Assembly: GCA_040398525.1 (NCBI GenBank)
Contig: JBBATY010000001.1
Span: 1-64,000, forward strand
Direction: 5' to 3'
Source: VFMC01 sp040398525
Lineage (GTDB): Bacteria > Actinomycetota > Acidimicrobiia > Acidimicrobiales > Ilumatobacteraceae
DNA: 64,000 bases
In this document: piece after piece, positions 60,135-64,000 of the stretch
How the letters are laid out: every line of letters begins with the position of its first letter
Numbering within the stretch: the first letter of the stretch is position 1
Notes under the pieces: model-generated
Database searches by the model: none
What the model saw: only the letters and a program-made list of their open reading frames with translations
Told to the model about the DNA's origin: nothing
Position numbers and translations under genes: made by a program

Positions 60135-61721
60135 ATGAGCAGCCTGTTGCGCAGCAACGTCGTCGTCGCTACCGGCACCCTTCTCTCGCGGCTCACGGGT
60201 CTGGTGCGCCTGGCCGTGTTCGCTGCCGTGGTCGGCCAAACCGCGCTCGCCGACGCGTACAACGGGGCCAACAGTTCGCCCAACGCGGTCTACGAACTGC
60301 TGTTGGGCGGTGTGCTCTCGGCGTCGCTCGTCCCGATGTTCACCAAACAGGCAACCGACCGCGACGACCGGGCCACGACAGCGGTCGTCAGCACCGCCCT
60401 GGTCGCACTGACTGCACTCACCGCCATTGCCGTCATCGCTGCGCCACTGATCTTCCGCCTTTTCTCGCTCCGCGTGTTCCCCGGCGTCGACCCCGACACC
60501 TACCGCGACGTCGGCACATCGCTCGCCCGGCTGTTCCTGTTCCAGATCTTCTTCTACGGCGTGACCGCGCTGGCGACGGCGCTCCTCCAGGCGCGGCGCA
60601 GGTTCTTCGCCGCAGCGTGGGCACCCGTGCTCGCCAACGTCGTGATCATCATCTCGCTGGTGCTGGTCTGGATCGACTACGAGGGCCGCAACCCACTGCT
60701 CGTCGAGGTGCTCGACGACGACCGGCTCCTCTGGACGCTCGGCCTCGGCGCCACGATCGGCATCGCCGTCGCTGCTCTCGCACTGCTGCCTGCACTGCGC
60801 GCCGCCGAGGTGCCGATGGAGTTCAACTTCGAGTTCCGCCATCCCGCGGTCAAGCGTCTGCTGCGGATGTCGATGTGGTCGTTCGGGTACGTCGTGGCCA
60901 ACCAGATCGCGGTGATCGCCATCCAGAACCTCGCCGAGCCCGGTAGTGGCAACCCGGACGCCTACACCAAGGCCTACATCTTCTTCGTCCTCCCTCACGG
61001 CCTGCTCGCGATGTCGATCGTCACCACCTTCACGCCCGAGCTCGCGAGCAGCGTGAAGGCGCGGGCGCGCGAGCTGTTCATCGAGCGCGTCGGCCTCGGG
61101 CTGCGGCTGATCGCCCTGCTCACGATCCCCGCCGCCGCCGCGCTGTTCGTCTTGCGCCGACCGCTGGTCGGCCTGGTGCTCCAACATGGCAACTTCAGCG
61201 ACGCCGCTGCGCTCACCACCAGCCGCGCACTGGGTGGGTTTGCCATCGGTCTCGTGGCATTCTCGCTGTTCCTCTTCACTCTCCGCGGCTTCTACGCCCA
61301 CGAGGACACGCGAACCCCGTTCGTGCTCAACCTGTTCGAGAGCCTGCTGAACGTATTGCTCGCCTGGGCGCTGTACGACCGGTTCGGTGTGCTCGGGTTG
61401 GGCCTCGCCTACGGCCTCGCCTATCTGGTCGGGGCGCTGTGGGCACTGCAGGTGCTGAGCTACAAGGTGCCCGGCTTCTCGGTCCGCCACACCCTCGGAC
61501 GTATCGCTCCGATGCTGCTCGCCGGGGTGGTGATGGCCGAGGTGATGTGGGCTGTCGGCCGCCTCCTCGGCAGCAACGTCGGCCTGGGTGCGCTCGTGCG
61601 GGTGTGCTGCGCGGGCCTGGCCGGGCTGGTTGCCTACGTGGGGGTGCTCACCGTGCTGCGCGTCGCCGAGCTCGAGCAGGTGCGCACCCGCCTCAGGGCG
61701 CGTGTGGGTCGGTCGGCCTAG
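60135..61721 (+). CDS. murJ: Lipid II flippase
   Basis: A 528-residue MurJ/MviN protein with about 14 hydrophobic segments. The N-terminus SNVVVATGTLLSRLTGLVR is characteristic, and LLLGGVLSASLVPMF and LHGNFSDAA-like segments (VLQHGNFSDAAA) follow the family pattern. It flips lipid II for peptidoglycan synthesis. It ends directly against the convergent proB stop, with no spacer. Confidence 0.9.
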   Translation: MSSLLRSNVVVATGTLLSRLTGLVRLAVFAAVVGQTALADAYNGANSSPNAVYELLLGGVLSASLVPMFTKQATDRDDRATTAVVSTALVALTALTAIAVIAAPLIFRLFSLRVFPGVDPDTYRDVGTSLARLFLFQIFFYGVTALATALLQARRRFFAAAWAPVLANVVIIISLVLVWIDYEGRNPLLVEVLDDDRLLWTLGLGATIGIAVAALALLPALRAAEVPMEFNFEFRHPAVKRLLRMSMWSFGYVVANQIAVIAIQNLAEPGSGNPDAYTKAYIFFVLPHGLLAMSIVTTFTPELASSVKARARELFIERVGLGLRLIALLTIPAAAALFVLRRPLVGLVLQHGNFSDAAALTTSRALGGFAIGLVAFSLFLFTLRGFYAHEDTRTPFVLNLFESLLNVLLAWALYDRFGVLGLGLAYGLAYLVGALWALQVLSYKVPGFSVRHTLGRIAPMLLAGVVMAEVMWAVGRLLGSNVGLGALVRVCCAGLAGLVAYVGVLTVLRVAELEQVRTRLRARVGRSA

Positions 61722-62807
61722 TCAGCCGAGCACGACGAGGTCGTCGCGATGGACGACCTCGTGCTCGATCCCCGGGTCGAGCTCGGCCGTGCGGCGGCCA
61801 CGGATGGATCGCAGCGTCGACGCAGCCGACAGCACCATCCCCCGGGCGATGCATGCCCCATCGGAGCCGACGATCTCGACGATGGCGTCGACGTCGAAGT
61901 CGCCGTGCACCTCGACGACCCCTGCCGGCAGCAGCGACGAGCCGCGTTCGAGCAGCGCGCGACGAGCCCCATCGTCGATGACGACGGTGCCCTCGATCTG
62001 GCTGGCAAACCCGATCCAGAGCTTGCGCGCCGACAACTTGCGGTCGTTCGGCAAGAAGGTCGTGCCGACATCGAGGTCGGCCACTGCATCGACGAGCACG
62101 TCCTCGCGGCCTGCACGGGCGATGACGGCCCGAACGCCGCTCCACGACGCCATGCGCGCTGCCGCGAGCTTCGACGCCATCCCGCCACTGCCGCGGTTGC
62201 TCCCGGACGCTCCGGCGGCCACCGCCAGCAGCGGATCGTCAGCACTGACCCGGTCGACCAGCGTCGCAGTGGGATCGGTCCGCGGATCGGCGGTGTAGAG
62301 GCCCTCGATGTCGGTGAGCAGGACCAGAAGATCGGCACCGAGGCTGTTGGCGACCAGCGCAGCGATCCGGTCGTTGTCGCCGTAGCGGATCTCGTCGCTC
62401 GCGATCGCGTCGTTCTCGTTGACGATCGGGATGCAGCCGAGCTCGAGCAGGCGCACCAGCGTGTTGCGAGCGTGCAGGTACTGCCGTCGGTCGACGAAGT
62501 CGTGCGGCACCAGAAGAACCTGCGCGGCCACCACTCCCCGCTCGCCGAGGCAGCGGTTGTAGACCTCCATCAGCCTGCTCTGGCCGGCGGCCGACAGCGC
62601 CTGGAGCGTCAAGGTGTCGGTCGGTCGAGCAGTCATGCCGAGCGCGGCCACACCGGCGGAGATGGCTCCCGAACTGACGAGCACCACCTCGTGCCCCGCC
62701 GATCGCAGCGCGGCGAGCTGCGCGCTGAGCGCATCGATCACGGCCTCGTCGATCACCCCGACGGCGTCGGTGATCGACGAGGTCCCGATCTTGGCCACGA
62801 TCCTCAT
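61722..62807 (-). CDS. proB: Glutamate 5-kinase
   Basis: A 361-residue gamma-glutamyl kinase. The amino-acid kinase domain shows VAKIGTSSIT, VLVSSGAISAGVAALG and IVNENDAI. A C-terminal PUA domain is present (about 270-361). It is the first step of proline synthesis. It follows obg by ten bases, the common obg-proB order. proA would lie elsewhere. Confidence 0.93.
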   Translation of the reverse strand: MRIVAKIGTSSITDAVGVIDEAVIDALSAQLAALRSAGHEVVLVSSGAISAGVAALGMTARPTDTLTLQALSAAGQSRLMEVYNRCLGERGVVAAQVLLVPHDFVDRRQYLHARNTLVRLLELGCIPIVNENDAIASDEIRYGDNDRIAALVANSLGADLLVLLTDIEGLYTADPRTDPTATLVDRVSADDPLLAVAAGASGSNRGSGGMASKLAAARMASWSGVRAVIARAGREDVLVDAVADLDVGTTFLPNDRKLSARKLWIGFASQIEGTVVIDDGARRALLERGSSLLPAGVVEVHGDFDVDAIVEIVGSDGACIARGMVLSAASTLRSIRGRRTAELDPGIEHEVVHRDDLVVLG

Positions 62808-62817
62808 CGGCCCTCCC

Positions 62818-64000
62818 TCACCGTCTCGTGCGTGCGTCCGGCCGGTAATCGAAGCTGAAGCCTGCGATCCACACGACATCGCCCTCGACGGCTCCTGCCT
62901 TGGCGAGCATCTTCGGTACGCCGAGCCGCTCGAGCTGGTGGTCGATGTACGACAGCGCCTCCGGTGTGGTGACATCGTTGAGCGCCACCACCCGCTCGAC
63001 CTGACGGCCGACCAGGCGGAACTCGTGCTCGTCGAGGCGCTCGACGCGAGCGCCGTCGACCTCGGGTCGGATGATCACGAGGCCGGGCTCCGAGGGCTGA
63101 GCAGCGCGGGCCTCGGCCACGAGCGCCGCCCACCGCCCGACCAGCTCGCGGAGGCCCTGGTTGGTGACGGCAGAGATCGAGACGCCGTCCCACTCGAACT
63201 CGGCGACGTCGGCCTTGGTGCCCACGGAGATGCGCGGGCGGTCGAGCAGCTCGGGGCGATAGGAACGCAGCTCGTCGAGGAGGATCCGTTCCTGCTCCGC
63301 CGGCGGCGTGCCGTGGTCCGGCGCTAGGTCGACCATGATGCAGAGCACCCGCGCCCGCTCGATGTGGCGGAGAAACTGGTGGCCGAGGCCCTTGCCCTCG
63401 CTCGCCCCTTCGATGAGGCCGGGGATGTCGGCCACCACGAAGTCGGTGCGCTCGTCGAGGCGGACCACCCCGAGGTTGGGCTCGAGGGTGGTGAACGGGT
63501 AGTCGGCGATCTTCGGACGGGCGGCCGACACCACGCTGATGAGCGTGCTCTTGCCGACGTTCGGGAAGCCCACCAGCGCGACATCGGCCATGAGCTTGAG
63601 CTCGAGCTTCAGCCAACGCTCCTCGCCGTGCTCGCCCTGTTCGGCGAAGTTCGGCGCCCGTCGACGATTGGAGAGGAACTTGGCGTTGCCCCGACCCCCA
63701 CGCCCGCCGCGAACGGCGCGCCAGCGGTCGCCGTGGTTGGCCAGATCGGCGAGCAGCTCGCCCGTGTACATGTCGTAGGCCACGGTGCCCTCGGGCACGT
63801 GCACCTCGAGCGACTCGCCGCGGCGGCCGTGCTGGTCCTTGCCCTTGCCGTGCACACCGTTGCCGGCGCGCCGGTGCGGGTGGTCGCGGAAGGCGAGCAG
63901 CGACGATACGTTGCGGTCGGCGACGAGCCAGATGTCGCCACCGTCGCCACCATCGCCGCCGTTGGGGCCGCCGAAGGCGACCGGGCCTTCGCGTCGGAAC
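62818..64000 (-). CDS. obg: GTPase Obg (N-terminus cut by window end)
   Basis: The last ~394 codons of Obg/CgtA. The glycine-rich Obg domain begins at the window edge (FGGPNGGDGGDGGDIWLVAD). The G domain has G1 GFPNVGKST, G3 DIPGLIEGAS and G4 (GTKADV in place of NKxD, an unusual form). An Obg C-terminal domain ends the protein. It acts in ribosome assembly and stress control. The gene continues beyond base 64000, so its start is not visible. Confidence 0.9.
   Translation of the reverse strand, partial: FRREGPVAFGGPNGGDGGDGGDIWLVADRNVSSLLAFRDHPHRRAGNGVHGKGKDQHGRRGESLEVHVPEGTVAYDMYTGELLADLANHGDRWRAVRGGRGGRGNAKFLSNRRRAPNFAEQGEHGEERWLKLELKLMADVALVGFPNVGKSTLISVVSAARPKIADYPFTTLEPNLGVVRLDERTDFVVADIPGLIEGASEGKGLGHQFLRHIERARVLCIMVDLAPDHGTPPAEQERILLDELRSYRPELLDRPRISVGTKADVAEFEWDGVSISAVTNQGLRELVGRWAALVAEARAAQPSEPGLVIIRPEVDGARVERLDEHEFRLVGRQVERVVALNDVTTPEALSYIDHQLERLGVPKMLAKAGAVEGDVVWIAGFSFDYRPDARTRR

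Noticed and set aside
1..64000. Prophage, insertion sequences, integrative elements or CRISPR arrays
   Set aside because: No transposase, integrase, phage structural gene or regularly spaced repeat was seen, and the two tRNA genes lack adjacent integrases or repeated 3' ends.

Overview
The window is high-GC, gene-dense DNA with no long gaps: the largest intergenic stretches are about 180 to 245 bases. It reads as a stretch of chromosome from an aerobic, heterotrophic high-GC actinobacterium. An Acidimicrobiia (Ilumatobacter-like) host is my best guess. It is inferred from gene content, frequent GTG starts, 4-base ATGA/GTGA junctions and many probable leaderless promoters, and no marker gene proves it. 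I see no phage, insertion sequence, integron or CRISPR array.

1-9.7 kb: tRNA-Cys, an NTF2-like protein, a lipoprotein alpha/beta hydrolase and a PfkB kinase. These are followed by a polyamine/quaternary-amine-type ABC importer (binding protein plus two permeases) and a three-subunit molybdenum hydroxylase of the xanthine dehydrogenase family. The importer's likely ATPase lies about 15 kb away on the other strand, at 21.3-22.3 kb.

9.7-21.2 kb: the most interesting region, a probable gamma-butyrobetaine/carnitine catabolic island. It encodes a dehydrocarnitine-cleavage (BKACE) enzyme, a carnitine dehydrogenase-thioesterase fusion, a second fusion whose dehydrogenase half looks degenerate, an acyl-CoA dehydrogenase, an ADP-forming acyl-CoA ligase, a CaiD-like crotonobetainyl-CoA hydratase, a Rieske oxygenase and a 2-oxoglutarate oxygenase. 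A TetR regulator sits in the middle. Three near-identical 16-bp inverted repeats (CTGAAY-N4-GTTCAG type) precede the three plus-strand operons, which suggests one regulon. In the model, betaines are imported, activated to CoA esters, oxidised and hydrated to carnitinyl-CoA, hydrolysed to carnitine, oxidised to 3-dehydrocarnitine and cleaved to betainyl-CoA. Glycine betaine is then released and possibly demethylated.

22-47 kb: mixed metabolism. It holds a ROK kinase, two related APH-fold kinases, tRNA-Gly, metX behind a SAM-clan riboswitch, an acyl-CoA synthetase coupled to a PEP-mutase/isocitrate-lyase protein, a SET-domain protein with a post-SET zinc motif beside a saccharopine-dehydrogenase-like gene, SURF1, a lone lycopene cyclase, a DevR-like regulator with Hsp20 and a sensorless histidine kinase, a wax ester/triacylglycerol synthase, a GMC oxidoreductase and SDRs.

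47.3-57.7 kb: a seven-gene purine operon, purL-purQ-purC-purF-purDM-purN-guaB, with every junction overlapping. It includes a PurD-PurM fusion and a PurL that carries PurS-like repeats. 57.7-64 kb: a CoxE-like VWA protein and a MoxR ATPase, MurJ, and proB-obg. The 5' end of obg lies outside the window.
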